A model generated the notes under the pieces. The model was not told the origin of the DNA. It worked only from the letters and a program-made list of their open reading frames with translations, and made no database searches. Source: Flavobacterium sp. KACC 22761 (lineage in GTDB: Bacteria; Bacteroidota; Bacteroidia; Flavobacteriales; Flavobacteriaceae). From it: a stretch of DNA of 64,000 nt. Made by a program: the position numbers and the translations under genes. Positions 9,575 through 19,486 of this stretch are shown piece after piece; within the stretch, counting starts at the first letter, position 1; each line of letters begins with the position of its first letter. The DNA lies in contig NZ_CP139148.1 of NCBI RefSeq assembly GCF_034058155.1, positions 3,100,001 through 3,164,000 of the forward strand, given 5' to 3'.

Positions 9575-10864
9575 TTAAGGCAAAGCATCAAAATTGATTT
9601 CTGGTTTTTTATTGTTTAATGGTTTTGTGAAAACGGTTTTTGGTGCTGTGAAATCGTTGAAGAAACCGCCATCTTTTAAGTAGAAAGAATCTTTTTCCAA
9701 TCCGCCAGCAAAATCCATTCTATAGCCTTTTGCTCCTGTATTGTCGGTTGTAAAACGAGCCGAATTAATTTCTGTCCAAACTCCTTTTTCATCACAAACC
9801 CATTGATTACTGAATAAAACTTTTCGGGATAAATCACCCTGTTCCGGAACAAAATTTTCTAAAAAGGAATGAAATCTTTTTAAATAAGTATGCGTTTGAG
9901 GACGATTGAAACTCGCAATCAACAACCATTTTTTTAATTCTGGAGCATAAAAATAAGCGGTGTAATTTGTAGAATTGTCGTTTTGAGGATTTCCTCGCAA
10001 TAAGAATTTATAGGTTGTACCAGCTTTCCACATATATTTCAGATAGCTTTGTCCGCCCGAACCTTCGCTTCCAAATTCTCCGGTATGAACATTTTCTCCT
10101 TTTTTGAGCATTTTGATTTTTTGCGAATCAGGAATGCTTTTCGGGTCATCAGTTTCAAATGGACTCCAAACTGAAAACAGAATTCGTCTTTCTGTTGCCG
10201 AATTTACCTGAATACCAAAATAGCCTTCGCCAAAACCATTTGCCATAAAATAAGAGCCAATTTTGTCTTCATTTTTAGGAACGGTAATTTCGTTGTAATA
10301 CCATTCGGCATTTATATTTTCGGGTACTTGATAATTCAAATGAACCGAAGGTCCGCGACGTCCCCAGTGATAAAAATTGCCTTCGTTATTAGGAACATAA
10401 GAAATTTTTCCATCAAAATCTTTGCTTGAAATTGTTATACGATTGATGGAAGGAAATTGAGTGCCAGTTTTACTGACTCCTTTTATTTTTAAAGCGACAT
10501 AACCTTCTTTATTTATTGTCCAAGTTCCAATGGAAACTGCTTTTTTTGAAGCAACAAATTTTACTTTTTTGGATTCGTTGTTTATAGAAAATTCAACTTC
10601 CGATTTTCCAAAAACTTCTACTGATTCTTCAACAAAAATCTGAAAAGTTCCTGGTTTTGAAATTTTAAAATATAAAGTGAAAACCTCATTCGGATTTGTC
10701 CAATTTTCAATGCCATTGTCAGTAATTGTATTACTTCCGTCAATATGTTTGGAGCTGAATGCATTTCCCGCAAGCGGAATAGAAATGGTTGTTTCGGCCT
10801 CTTTTTTCTCATTCGAAAAAGAGACTAAAACGAAAACAAAAAACAAGTAAAATAAATTTTTCAT
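9575..10864 (-). CDS. Secreted DUF3472 protein with N-terminal DUF5077-like domain
   Basis: The 429-aa product has an N-terminal signal sequence (MKNLFYLFFVFVLVSF). Residues ~25-145 form a beta-rich carbohydrate-binding-like module (DUF5077 type), and the rest matches the DUF3472 pattern, with HWGRRGPSVHLNY, EWYYNEITVP, GYFGIQVNS, FSVWSPFETDDP and the late segment GYRMDFAGG. This pair of domains recurs in Bacteroidota polysaccharide loci, where it is presumed to bind or process glycans; no enzymatic activity is known to me. It lies in the - operon with about 40 bases to the GH109-like gene. The domain names are given from memory of the families. Confidence 0.75.
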   Translation of the reverse strand: MKNLFYLFFVFVLVSFSNEKKEAETTISIPLAGNAFSSKHIDGSNTITDNGIENWTNPNEVFTLYFKISKPGTFQIFVEESVEVFGKSEVEFSINNESKKVKFVASKKAVSIGTWTINKEGYVALKIKGVSKTGTQFPSINRITISSKDFDGKISYVPNNEGNFYHWGRRGPSVHLNYQVPENINAEWYYNEITVPKNEDKIGSYFMANGFGEGYFGIQVNSATERRILFSVWSPFETDDPKSIPDSQKIKMLKKGENVHTGEFGSEGSGGQSYLKYMWKAGTTYKFLLRGNPQNDNSTNYTAYFYAPELKKWLLIASFNRPQTHTYLKRFHSFLENFVPEQGDLSRKVLFSNQWVCDEKGVWTEINSARFTTDNTGAKGYRMDFAGGLEKDSFYLKDGGFFNDFTAPKTVFTKPLNNKKPEINFDALP

Positions 10865-10961
10865 TTGTTACAATTTTGGTTTTTTATTTAAAAGTAACCT
10901 CTCTAATGAACCAGATTAGAGAGGTTTTCAAAAACAAAACAATTCAAATGGACCTTGCTAA

Positions 10962-13145
10962 TTATTTTTGACTATTAAATCTTTTCATTAATGTCGTTAC
11001 ATGTTTTTTTGTATCGTCATCTAATGAGGCCAATGCTTTATCAGCTTCGGCTGGTGCATATTTTGTTAATCCAGTTAATCCTCCTGCAATTACGTTATAT
11101 GATTGTTCTTTAATGCTTTCTTCCATCAAACTTTTATAAGAAGCATCTCCCGTAGAAGCTAATTTTACTATAGCATTTGCTCGGGCAATTGTTTTTTTAT
11201 CATTTTTAGCAATATCAAGAAGCATTTTTAAAACCTGATCCTTGGTTTGTTTTTCATTCAAATCAATTGCTTTGATGCTCAGTACTCTTAAATCTTCTTG
11301 AGGATCTTTTAGACCTTCCAATAAAATAAGTTGTGATTCCTGACTTCTGTCTTTTGAAGCAAATTTTATGGCTTCAATTCGGTTGTAATAGGATGGTGCA
11401 TTTTTATATTGGAATAGATAATCTGCAGCAGTTTTTCTATCTATCTTAACTTCGCCCACTAAAATTTTATCAGGATCTAGATCTATAAATTCTGGTTTTG
11501 AAGGAAGATCAAAACTGAAGCTTTGTTGTCTTTCATTAATTAAAATATCCTTTCTTATTTTGGTTCCGTTTACATAAAAATCAACTTTCAGAGGTAACGT
11601 AAAGGTTTGAACCGCACTATCCTGAGATTGATTTATCGTAATGAGGATTTTTCCGTTAACATATCTGTAAGTCACATCCAGAATCGGACTTCCAGCATTA
11701 TAATACCATTGATCAAAATATGGCAACCAGTCTTTTCCTGTTACTTCTTCCATCGACAAACGCAATTGATGCGGTTCACCAGATTTAAAAGCATTTGTTG
11801 TCAAATAATGATTTAAACCTTTAAAAAAGGCTTCGTCGCCCATTTGGTTTTTCATGGCATACAAAATAATCGAACCTTTAGAATAGCTGATATTATCAAA
11901 CATATCTTCTGCATTTTTGTAATGAAAACGTGCCAAAATAGGACTGTCGCCATTTTTTTGCGAACGCAAATAATTCTGCAATTTCTCATAACGTGATCTG
12001 TCTTCCGCGTCTTGTCCTGCGTCGTGACCATGCCAAAGCACTTCTCCAAAAGTGGCAAACGATTCGTTCATGGTTAAGTTTGACCACGATTCAGCCGTTA
12101 CATAATCGCCAAACCATTGGTGAAAAAGCTCGTGAGCTATCGTACTTTCCTGATTATCATCCAGTAATTCTCTGGCTGTTTTCTGTACATACTCGCCATG
12201 CAAAGTTGCAGATGTATTTTCCATTGCGCCTGAAACATAATCTCTGGCAACGATTTGCGCATATTTTGCCCACGGATATTCAACGCCTAGCATTTTGCTG
12301 TAAAAGTTCATCATATCCGGAGTTTTACCAAATATTTGTTTTGCGTATGGGGCATATTTTGGTTCCAGATAATAGCTTACTTCTTTACCATTGTAAGTGT
12401 CTTTGGATATTTTAAAATCACCAACAGCCATCATAAACAAATAAGGAGAATGTGGCAATTCCATTTTCCAGATATCCGTGCGGGTTCCGTTTGAATTGGC
12501 TTTTTGTGATGCCAGTTTACCGTTAGATAAGGTTACATATTTTGCGTCAACCGTCATCGCAATTTCAGAAGTTGTTTTCTGATTTGGTTTGTCAATTGTT
12601 GGGAACCAGCAAGACGATGCTTCTGTTTCTCCTTGTGTCCAGATCTGGATTGGTTTATCATCTTTTCCATCAGGATTTATAAAATATAATCCTTTTGCAT
12701 CTGTAATTGCAGCACTTCCTTTTACTTTTAATTCATCTGGTTTTGCGGTGTAATTAATGTAAATAGTGAATTTTTCAGTGCTTTTGTATTTTCTGTTTAA
12801 AGCAATAAAAAGCTGCTCATTGTCATATGTGTACTTTAAAGGTGTTTTTTTGTTTCCTTCAATAATTGCAATTTCTTTAAAATCCATTCCTTTTGCGTCA
12901 AGCGTAAGTGAATCGGTTTCATAGAAATGTGGTTTTAAAGTCAGCCACTCTTTCCCATACAGATATCTTTTGCCATAATCAAAAGATACGTCAAGTTTAG
13001 TGTGAATTAAATCGTGAACTTTTTGAGGGGTAACTCGGTAAACAGACAATTCATCTTTGCTCTTGTCTGTGTTTTGCGCCTCTGTATTTTGAACTGCCAA
13101 TAAGGCAAGGCCAAAAAGAGTACATTTTAAAAAAAGGTTATTCAT
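10962..13145 (-). CDS. Secreted M1-family zinc aminopeptidase
   Basis: This 727-aa metallopeptidase removes N-terminal residues from peptides. The zinc site is complete: HELFH at residues 338-342 and the third ligand E361 in MNESFATFGE, with the spacing HExxH-x18-E. The substrate N-terminus-binding motif appears as SGAMENTSA (GAMEN). An N-terminal beta-saddle domain precedes the catalytic domain, and a helical HEAT-like region (residues ~600-727) ends the protein. The signal peptide (MNNLFLKCTLFGLALLAVQ...) places it in the periplasm or envelope. Finding an aminopeptidase inside a glycan operon suggests that the target is a glycoprotein or glycopeptide; that link is inferred from context only. 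Confidence 0.92.
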   Translation of the reverse strand: MNNLFLKCTLFGLALLAVQNTEAQNTDKSKDELSVYRVTPQKVHDLIHTKLDVSFDYGKRYLYGKEWLTLKPHFYETDSLTLDAKGMDFKEIAIIEGNKKTPLKYTYDNEQLFIALNRKYKSTEKFTIYINYTAKPDELKVKGSAAITDAKGLYFINPDGKDDKPIQIWTQGETEASSCWFPTIDKPNQKTTSEIAMTVDAKYVTLSNGKLASQKANSNGTRTDIWKMELPHSPYLFMMAVGDFKISKDTYNGKEVSYYLEPKYAPYAKQIFGKTPDMMNFYSKMLGVEYPWAKYAQIVARDYVSGAMENTSATLHGEYVQKTARELLDDNQESTIAHELFHQWFGDYVTAESWSNLTMNESFATFGEVLWHGHDAGQDAEDRSRYEKLQNYLRSQKNGDSPILARFHYKNAEDMFDNISYSKGSIILYAMKNQMGDEAFFKGLNHYLTTNAFKSGEPHQLRLSMEEVTGKDWLPYFDQWYYNAGSPILDVTYRYVNGKILITINQSQDSAVQTFTLPLKVDFYVNGTKIRKDILINERQQSFSFDLPSKPEFIDLDPDKILVGEVKIDRKTAADYLFQYKNAPSYYNRIEAIKFASKDRSQESQLILLEGLKDPQEDLRVLSIKAIDLNEKQTKDQVLKMLLDIAKNDKKTIARANAIVKLASTGDASYKSLMEESIKEQSYNVIAGGLTGLTKYAPAEADKALASLDDDTKKHVTTLMKRFNSQK

Positions 13146-13216
13146 TTTTTTGATTTTAAATGATTGTTTTATGGTTTAAAAGTACAGTTAATTGTATTGT
13201 ACTTTTACTACATTTT

Positions 13217-16200
13217 TTAAAGTTTTTCGATAATTCTAACTTCACCGTCTTTTTCATCTTCACTTAAAAAATTCGATTGTTTTTTGGTGTAAGCCAATAA
13301 ACTCCACTGAACTATTTTATTTGTCGGATACAAGCTTGCTTGGTTTTTAATCCATTTTTCAGCTTCCTGAGCAGAAGAAGTTTTTTCAATCGCCCAAGCC
13401 GAAACCAATTGGTTTGCTGGAAGAAAATTCATAACCGTATTATCAACCACCGGCTTGAAAGACACGATTTTCTCTAAAGATTTTGAAGCCATTTCTTTGT
13501 TTCCTAAACTGTTATAGCATTGATAATCCAGCCAGTTTTCTAATCTTTCATCGATATTTTCGTCATACGGTTTTCCAACGCCTAAATTCTCTGGAAACAG
13601 TTTTGCATCGGCAATAAATTGTAATGCTTTTTTGTATTGCTTGTTTTTCATTTCTGTCAAAGCTTGCATCAATTTAGCTTCGTGATATAGTTGTCTTCCA
13701 GCCGTTGCGCCTTCGAAGGGAAGGATTTGCAATTTGGTCAAGAATGAATCAGCTTCACGATACTTTTTGTTCAGCAATAATGTTTTGGCATACAGCATTC
13801 CAATCAAATAATTATCTTGATGTTTTTTATAGAAAGATTCAGCTGTTGTAAGCGCTTTGTCAAATTGTTTTTGAGCGATGTAATGTTCTGCAAGCATTTT
13901 GTGATATCTCCAGCCTTGCGGATCTAATTTGATTGCCTGCTGAAGACTTGCCAATACAATTGCCGAATCATCTTTGAATAAAGAAGCTTTTGCTCCGTAA
14001 AAAGCAGGATTATTTGGTTTTGTGTCGCATTGCGAAAACAACTCTTTAGCTTCTGAAATACGATTACGATTCCATTCAATTAATCCTAAATGATATTTTA
14101 ATTGGTATTGATCATTTGTTTTAATTAAAGATTTTAGGATTTCAGCCGTTTCATTTCTGAAAGGAAAACTTGTTCCGGGTTTGATTTTGCTTACATCAAC
14201 TGGTTTGTTTTCTAAAAAGGCTTTCCAATAAATGATTTCTGCGCTCGGCTCAGCAATAGAAAACACTTTTAGAGCTTCTTCTTTTCGACTGATATTATTG
14301 TACCAAATTCCTAATTCAAGAAAAGTCTGTTCTGGCATTTCGTTTTGAATAGCAGAAACAAAAGTATTTTTTGAATCGTTTGAATTGTTCCAAAGGTATT
14401 TTTCAAAATCAGCAAAATGATTCAGCGGATCTAATTTTGTAATGGTTTTTAAAACCGAATTTGCTTTATCCGAATTATTTTGAAGACGATATAAAACCGC
14501 TAAAACCTGTAAACCTTCGATATTGTATTGATTATATATTAAGCTTTTCTCTGCATACTCAATAGCTTTTGGCAAGTCGTTTTCGGCCAAATAAATTTTG
14601 CTTAAAGCAGTGTAAGCCGGACTGCGGAATTCAACACTTGCAGCAGCAATATCAAAACCATCTTTTGCGTCGATAGTATTTCCTAAATGGAAATTCGCCA
14701 AAGCATAAAAATAATTTCCAGCAGGATCATAAGTATCAATTGCTAAAGCTTTGCTTGCCGAATTAACAGCTGCTTTATAATCTAATTTTCTGATTTGCAA
14801 AGAAGCCAATGCAGAAAGGGCAGGAGCGAAGTTCGGATCTAGTTTCAAACAAGCATTCAGTTTGTCTTCAGCCTGAACATAATCTTTAAAAGCGATGTAA
14901 TTTTTTCCCTGCTGATACAATCCGTAAATTGAATTATGGTCAAAATCCTTCGGAATTTCTACGGGACGATTGATGTTTCCGTCTTCTGGCGCAGAATTCC
15001 AAACTAATTTGTTTCCGCCTAAAACGAATTTCAATTTATTAGAATCGACTTTTACCTGAATAGAATCTTTAAAAGTTTGCATTGTATTCAAAGCAATATC
15101 TTTAGAATATACTTTTTTATCGTTTTCAAAAACTTCAATTTTTTCATTTAATTTTTGAAGCGGAGAAAAATAGATTTTCAGCCAGCCGTTTTCGTTTTTA
15201 ACATTGACCGAACCATAGTTATTGGCTTTTACAAAACCTTTTGTGTGTTTTACAGGAAACCAATATTCGGTCCAAGTATCCGTTTGATAAGGCGCAAATG
15301 AGCGTTGTTTGAAAGGCGTAAGATTACTGCCTTCGCTCGCCTGATTGAACAATCTTCCGCTTTGCACTTCTACATATTGTCCGTCAGTATCCGTCAATAA
15401 TTTTTCCCAAATCATGCCTTGTTGTGACAATCCCCAAATCCAGATTTTTTTGCCCGGTTTATCATCGTGATTGCCATATCTACCCATTCCGAAATCTTCG
15501 TCATGATAATATCCGCCAAAGAAGTCATCATATTTCCCGAATACATGATACGATTTGTAACCGCCAAAATTGTTGTTTTTGTAAAAAGATAAATCTTTGC
15601 CGTTTTTTTTATCAATTGGCCAAGAATTGTATTCTCCATTATGGCCAATGTAAGTCTGTCCTGGATAAATAAACTGCAGATTTTCAGCAGCTTTTATTCC
15701 CGTATTCATCCAAGTGTAATAAGGCTGTTCGAATTCGGTTGTGTTAGACCAAAACGAATTTGTGGTAAAATACGCTTTGTCTTTTGGCAGATTGATGTCT
15801 AATTTCCAAGAAGTTCTCGTTAATAAATCTAAAACTCCAATCACGCAGCTAATGCTTCCGTCTTCTCGATTTATAATTTTGTAATCGACAGGAGTGGCGC
15901 AATTTGGCGTGTGGCCGATAATGCCATAATTGCCTTCAACACCGCCGCTTGTCCATGGTCCGCGCATGGCAATGTCTCTAAACTTTACCACATGATTATT
16001 GTAAACAATGTCTTTTCCCGTTGATTTTTCTATAGCCGACCAGACTTTTCCTCCAATTTCTGGCAGAATCATCAGTTTGATATAATCGTTTTCAATTTCG
16101 ACCACTTTCCATTCTTTTTGAACAGCTTTATCGGTAAAACCATCAAAACGGAAATACGGATAAAACTTGGTATCAGGTTTCGGAATCGGATCAGGATCTG

Positions 16201-16312
16201 AGAACGGATATGTGGTAAATACTTTTTTGTATTCTTTTACAGTGGGTTTGTTTTGTGCTGTGGCAAAGAGGCTTCCAAAGAGTAAAATGGATAATAATGG
16301 TCTAAATTTCAT
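13217..16312 (-). CDS. Secreted DUF5107 protein with C-terminal TPR repeats
   Basis: The 1031-aa protein begins with a signal peptide (MKFRPLLSILLFGSLFATAQ). The N-terminal ~340 residues match DUF5107, a beta-rich mutarotase-like fold, with LMILPEIGGKVWSAIEKSTG, GGVEGNYGIIGHTP and FGGYYHDEDFGMG. The region from about residue 460 to the end is a chain of tetratricopeptide repeats (for example NYIAFKDYVQAEDKLNACL and AIEYAEKSLIYNQYN). Such proteins are frequent in Bacteroidota sugar loci, but I know of no proven reaction. The conserved histidines and acidic residues in the first domain leave room for an enzymatic role. An inverted repeat lies just upstream, between this gene and the large glycosidase-like gene. 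Confidence 0.8.
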   Translation of the reverse strand: MKFRPLLSILLFGSLFATAQNKPTVKEYKKVFTTYPFSDPDPIPKPDTKFYPYFRFDGFTDKAVQKEWKVVEIENDYIKLMILPEIGGKVWSAIEKSTGKDIVYNNHVVKFRDIAMRGPWTSGGVEGNYGIIGHTPNCATPVDYKIINREDGSISCVIGVLDLLTRTSWKLDINLPKDKAYFTTNSFWSNTTEFEQPYYTWMNTGIKAAENLQFIYPGQTYIGHNGEYNSWPIDKKNGKDLSFYKNNNFGGYKSYHVFGKYDDFFGGYYHDEDFGMGRYGNHDDKPGKKIWIWGLSQQGMIWEKLLTDTDGQYVEVQSGRLFNQASEGSNLTPFKQRSFAPYQTDTWTEYWFPVKHTKGFVKANNYGSVNVKNENGWLKIYFSPLQKLNEKIEVFENDKKVYSKDIALNTMQTFKDSIQVKVDSNKLKFVLGGNKLVWNSAPEDGNINRPVEIPKDFDHNSIYGLYQQGKNYIAFKDYVQAEDKLNACLKLDPNFAPALSALASLQIRKLDYKAAVNSASKALAIDTYDPAGNYFYALANFHLGNTIDAKDGFDIAAASVEFRSPAYTALSKIYLAENDLPKAIEYAEKSLIYNQYNIEGLQVLAVLYRLQNNSDKANSVLKTITKLDPLNHFADFEKYLWNNSNDSKNTFVSAIQNEMPEQTFLELGIWYNNISRKEEALKVFSIAEPSAEIIYWKAFLENKPVDVSKIKPGTSFPFRNETAEILKSLIKTNDQYQLKYHLGLIEWNRNRISEAKELFSQCDTKPNNPAFYGAKASLFKDDSAIVLASLQQAIKLDPQGWRYHKMLAEHYIAQKQFDKALTTAESFYKKHQDNYLIGMLYAKTLLLNKKYREADSFLTKLQILPFEGATAGRQLYHEAKLMQALTEMKNKQYKKALQFIADAKLFPENLGVGKPYDENIDERLENWLDYQCYNSLGNKEMASKSLEKIVSFKPVVDNTVMNFLPANQLVSAWAIEKTSSAQEAEKWIKNQASLYPTNKIVQWSLLAYTKKQSNFLSEDEKDGEVRIIEKL

Positions 16313-16344
16313 GATGGAGAGCTAGTTTTTGTGGTTATTTTTTT

Positions 16345-16429
16345 TGCCACAGATTACACAGATTAAAAGGATTTTTTTAATCTGTGTGTAATACAAATTA
16401 ATCTGTGTTAATCTGTGTAATCTGTGGCA
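16345..16429. repeat. Imperfect hairpin element with 22-bp perfect arms (GCCACAGATT family)
   Basis: The arms at 16345-16366 and 16408-16429 are exact reverse complements; the left arm begins TGCCACAGATTACACAG. The centre holds further AATCTGTG copies. It lies within the - operon between two genes, where it may act as an RNA hairpin. Related sequences occur at 35184-35213 and 49251-49324. Confidence 0.8.
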
Positions 16430-16446
16430 TTAAATTTTAGTTGTAA

Positions 16447-19400
16447 TTACTTCACAATCAACAACCAGCCTTTTCCTTTAGAAACTGGTATTTCGTCTTT
16501 TGCTGTGAACGTTTTTGCAGATTGGAAATTGGTAACTTCTGGAGCAGTAATCGTTGCTTTTGCAGGATTGATTCCTAGTTTTTTCCAATCGATATTTAGT
16601 TTCACATTTACATCAGCATCTGCCCAGCTTGCGATTGAAATTAAAGCTGTTCCATTTTTTTTGTAAACTGTTGCTAGAACTTTGTCGTTGTTTGTTTTTA
16701 CTGGACAGTTTTCACTCCAATATCCAATCATTTCAGAACCTTTAATTCCGAAAGAATCCCAAAGTTTCCAAATGTTTCTTGGGTCAGCACCATCGCTCCA
16801 AGGCAATCTGTTTGTCATTCCGTAAACCATTCCTCTCCAAGGATTTCCGCCATCTTGAAGCATTTCTCCCATTAATCCAAACGGAATTCCACTTACTTCT
16901 GTCAAGAAAAAGTCAGGCTGATTTTTTTGGTAATCAAAGTATTCTCCAAACCATAATTTGTTGATGTACGGGAAGTGCTCCATGTATAAGTTGGCACTAT
17001 TATTAAATCCGTCGCTTTTATTGTATTGATTCGCACTATGCAAATCGATAATTCCTGGATGTCCGTCTTTAGTCAAAACTCTTTTGATACGTTTCATTGT
17101 GATTCTGTCGAAAGCAACATCATCTAAATAAATTCCGTCGATGCCAACGTTTTGAGTCAGCCAATTCATTCCTTCTACATAATAATTGTGCCAACGGTTC
17201 ATACCGCTGTTTACGATCGCAGCATCTTTAATTTCAGGAACAAACCAAGCCGCGATATAATCATCCCCAACGTGTTCTTGAAGCCAAGAGAATCCGCCAC
17301 CTTTTCCCGGAGAATAGATTTCGTGCCCTAAACTTCTTAAAGCGAAAGTCTCATAAGCTTTGTTAGAAACCTCTCTAACTGTATTGTAGATTTTTACTTT
17401 TAATCCTTTTTCGTGTGCTTCATCGATATACGTTTTCATCTTTTTAAATTCGATAAAAGGATAATTGATATACGGATTGATAGCATTTGCGTGGTGAATG
17501 TTGATTACCGTAGCGCCAGTTTTAGCAATAGAATCGATTGGGCTATATCTGTGGTAAAACTTTGTATCCCATTGAAAATCGGTGTTGATCGTATGGAATG
17601 GTGTAATCAATAAGTTGAAATTATAGTATAAAACATCACCTTTTTTCATTGTTCTAGCACCGCTGTACGCATTTACTACAATCGATTTTTGATTTGGTGT
17701 AATGGTAATTCCACCTTTGTTTTCGTTACCCCAAGAAGTTGGCAATAATAAAGGTTTTTGCAAATAGAAATTCGTGTTTAACGGACGGCTGTATTTTTCG
17801 TCTCTTAAAGAAAATTGTAATCCAGAATTTACAGCACCAATCCAAGCTCCGTCTTGATTTTTATGCGCAACATCCCATTTCCAGTCGAAAGTAGCAGGGC
17901 GATCGCCTCCTTTTTGACCCAATCCCATCATGTATTTTGCAGAAGTTGGCTGCATTGGCATTTGAAAATTAATATCATTAAAAGATACATCTTCAAGAGC
18001 TGTAACTTTAACGATATAATGTACAAAACCATCAAATTCAACCGAAGCGTTTACGTCCATTTGAACTGATTTTGAAGTCGAAGTGCTTTCCCAAGAAACC
18101 GTTCCAGCTTCTTTTTTAGTGAATTTTAAACCGCCATTTTTCCATTGTACTTCTTTTCCAGAAGCGTCAACAAAATGAAAATCGATTGGAGCGCTTAAAA
18201 CATCATTTGCTTTTGCTGTTACAGAAGTCATTTCTGGAGTAAAGAAAGTCTGAATTTGCGCTGGGAATCCGTTTGGAGCTAAAACCAGTTTTCTTCCTAA
18301 TAAAGCAATTTCAGAATTGTTTACGACTAATGGAGTATAAGGAGCAATAACGGTATTTTCCTGAGCTAATGTTGAGTTTAACCATTTTAGACGAGTCATT
18401 TTTTCTGGACTGTCGATGCCTCCATTTTTTGTTACTTGGTTAGAAACCGTAATTTGTAGATTGATTTCTTTTGATTTTCCGTCAGCAGTTACAGTTGCTT
18501 TTCCGTTGTAAGTTCCAGCCGCTGCCGTTTGCGGAACATCAACACCGCACCACATAGCCTGAATTTTTCCTTTTGAAACTGAAACAGTATTCGTAAAAGG
18601 ATTTCCGTCATATTTAGTTCCGTCAGTGTTGATACAGCTGATGTCTTTCGCTTCTATTGTTGCGCCAGTTGTGCTTACTAAGTTGGTAAAAGATACTTTT
18701 ACATTTTTTAAATCTTCAAGAGCGTAAACGCCTAATTGAAAAGCTAAATATTCACCTTTCATTGCCGTGTCAGAAAAGCTGTTTTGAACGCCTTTCTGAA
18801 TCCATCTTTGTGGCAGATCTGATTTTAATTTGATAGAATGTTCTCTGTCTTCTGGGAAAACTAAGAAAGAATTTCTGCTATTTTTTGCAAGAAGAGCCGA
18901 AGTTTCAGCAGCTGTCGCAATTATTTCCATCGGGTAAAAACTATTGAAAGCATTTACGCTCTGAATTTCTGTTACAGCCGCATTGTCTTTTAAGTTTGCT
19001 TTTACATTAGAAAGCCATTTTGCATCGGCTTTGTCTTCAGGTTTCTGATAAATTCCTTTTGGATAATTTGCAGTTCCTTCATCAACATAAGGCATGTAAT
19101 ACACGTAGTATGTTCCTTTTCCAGAAATTGGTTCGAAGTAAATAGTACCGTTTTCTCTATTGATGTTTTCGGTTTTTATATTCTGAATATCTTTTCCAGA
19201 TGCATCCTGAACGATAATTTTTTTAAGTTCTGGATTTGTGTCTCTTCTTCGCCATTCGATCGTTGTTTTAGCAACATTTCCTGAACCAGAAAAAGCAACT
19301 ACAGCGCGGTGATTCCCTAATTGATTCGGATTCCAGCTGTCATTTCCGTCTGAATATTTAATTTGTGCAGTTAGAGGAATGCTGATCGTAATAAAACACA

Positions 19401-19449
19401 TTATCAGTATTCTGCTTAAAAGCGTTGTGTTGTTTAGGTTTAGTTTCAT
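16447..19449 (-). CDS. Large secreted putative glycoside hydrolase (GH123_N/DUF6067-like)
   Basis: The 1000-aa protein has a signal peptide (MKLNLNNTTLLSRILIMCF...LTAQ), a long beta-rich N-terminal part, a barrel-like region from about residue 600, and a short beta domain at the end. The barrel contains IDGIYLDDVAFDR (D776 and D777), a pattern typical of catalytic or substrate-binding acids at a strand end, and EHFPYINKLWFGEYFDYQ. The overall look fits the family named GH123_N (DUF6067), related by name to beta-N-acetylgalactosaminidases; this is from memory and not a search. With neighbouring GH109-like and GH35 genes, an N-acetylhexosamine-containing substrate is plausible. The catalytic residues are not established here. 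Confidence 0.65.
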   Translation of the reverse strand: MKLNLNNTTLLSRILIMCFITISIPLTAQIKYSDGNDSWNPNQLGNHRAVVAFSGSGNVAKTTIEWRRRDTNPELKKIIVQDASGKDIQNIKTENINRENGTIYFEPISGKGTYYVYYMPYVDEGTANYPKGIYQKPEDKADAKWLSNVKANLKDNAAVTEIQSVNAFNSFYPMEIIATAAETSALLAKNSRNSFLVFPEDREHSIKLKSDLPQRWIQKGVQNSFSDTAMKGEYLAFQLGVYALEDLKNVKVSFTNLVSTTGATIEAKDISCINTDGTKYDGNPFTNTVSVSKGKIQAMWCGVDVPQTAAAGTYNGKATVTADGKSKEINLQITVSNQVTKNGGIDSPEKMTRLKWLNSTLAQENTVIAPYTPLVVNNSEIALLGRKLVLAPNGFPAQIQTFFTPEMTSVTAKANDVLSAPIDFHFVDASGKEVQWKNGGLKFTKKEAGTVSWESTSTSKSVQMDVNASVEFDGFVHYIVKVTALEDVSFNDINFQMPMQPTSAKYMMGLGQKGGDRPATFDWKWDVAHKNQDGAWIGAVNSGLQFSLRDEKYSRPLNTNFYLQKPLLLPTSWGNENKGGITITPNQKSIVVNAYSGARTMKKGDVLYYNFNLLITPFHTINTDFQWDTKFYHRYSPIDSIAKTGATVINIHHANAINPYINYPFIEFKKMKTYIDEAHEKGLKVKIYNTVREVSNKAYETFALRSLGHEIYSPGKGGGFSWLQEHVGDDYIAAWFVPEIKDAAIVNSGMNRWHNYYVEGMNWLTQNVGIDGIYLDDVAFDRITMKRIKRVLTKDGHPGIIDLHSANQYNKSDGFNNSANLYMEHFPYINKLWFGEYFDYQKNQPDFFLTEVSGIPFGLMGEMLQDGGNPWRGMVYGMTNRLPWSDGADPRNIWKLWDSFGIKGSEMIGYWSENCPVKTNNDKVLATVYKKNGTALISIASWADADVNVKLNIDWKKLGINPAKATITAPEVTNFQSAKTFTAKDEIPVSKGKGWLLIVK

Positions 19450-19486
19450 TGTATTGTATAATCAGGTTAAATAGTATATTTTGAGT

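Noticed and set aside
11993-12415. 140-codon open frame opposite the M1 aminopeptidase.
   Set aside because: It lies wholly inside a gene with complete motifs on the other strand and shows no domain of its own.
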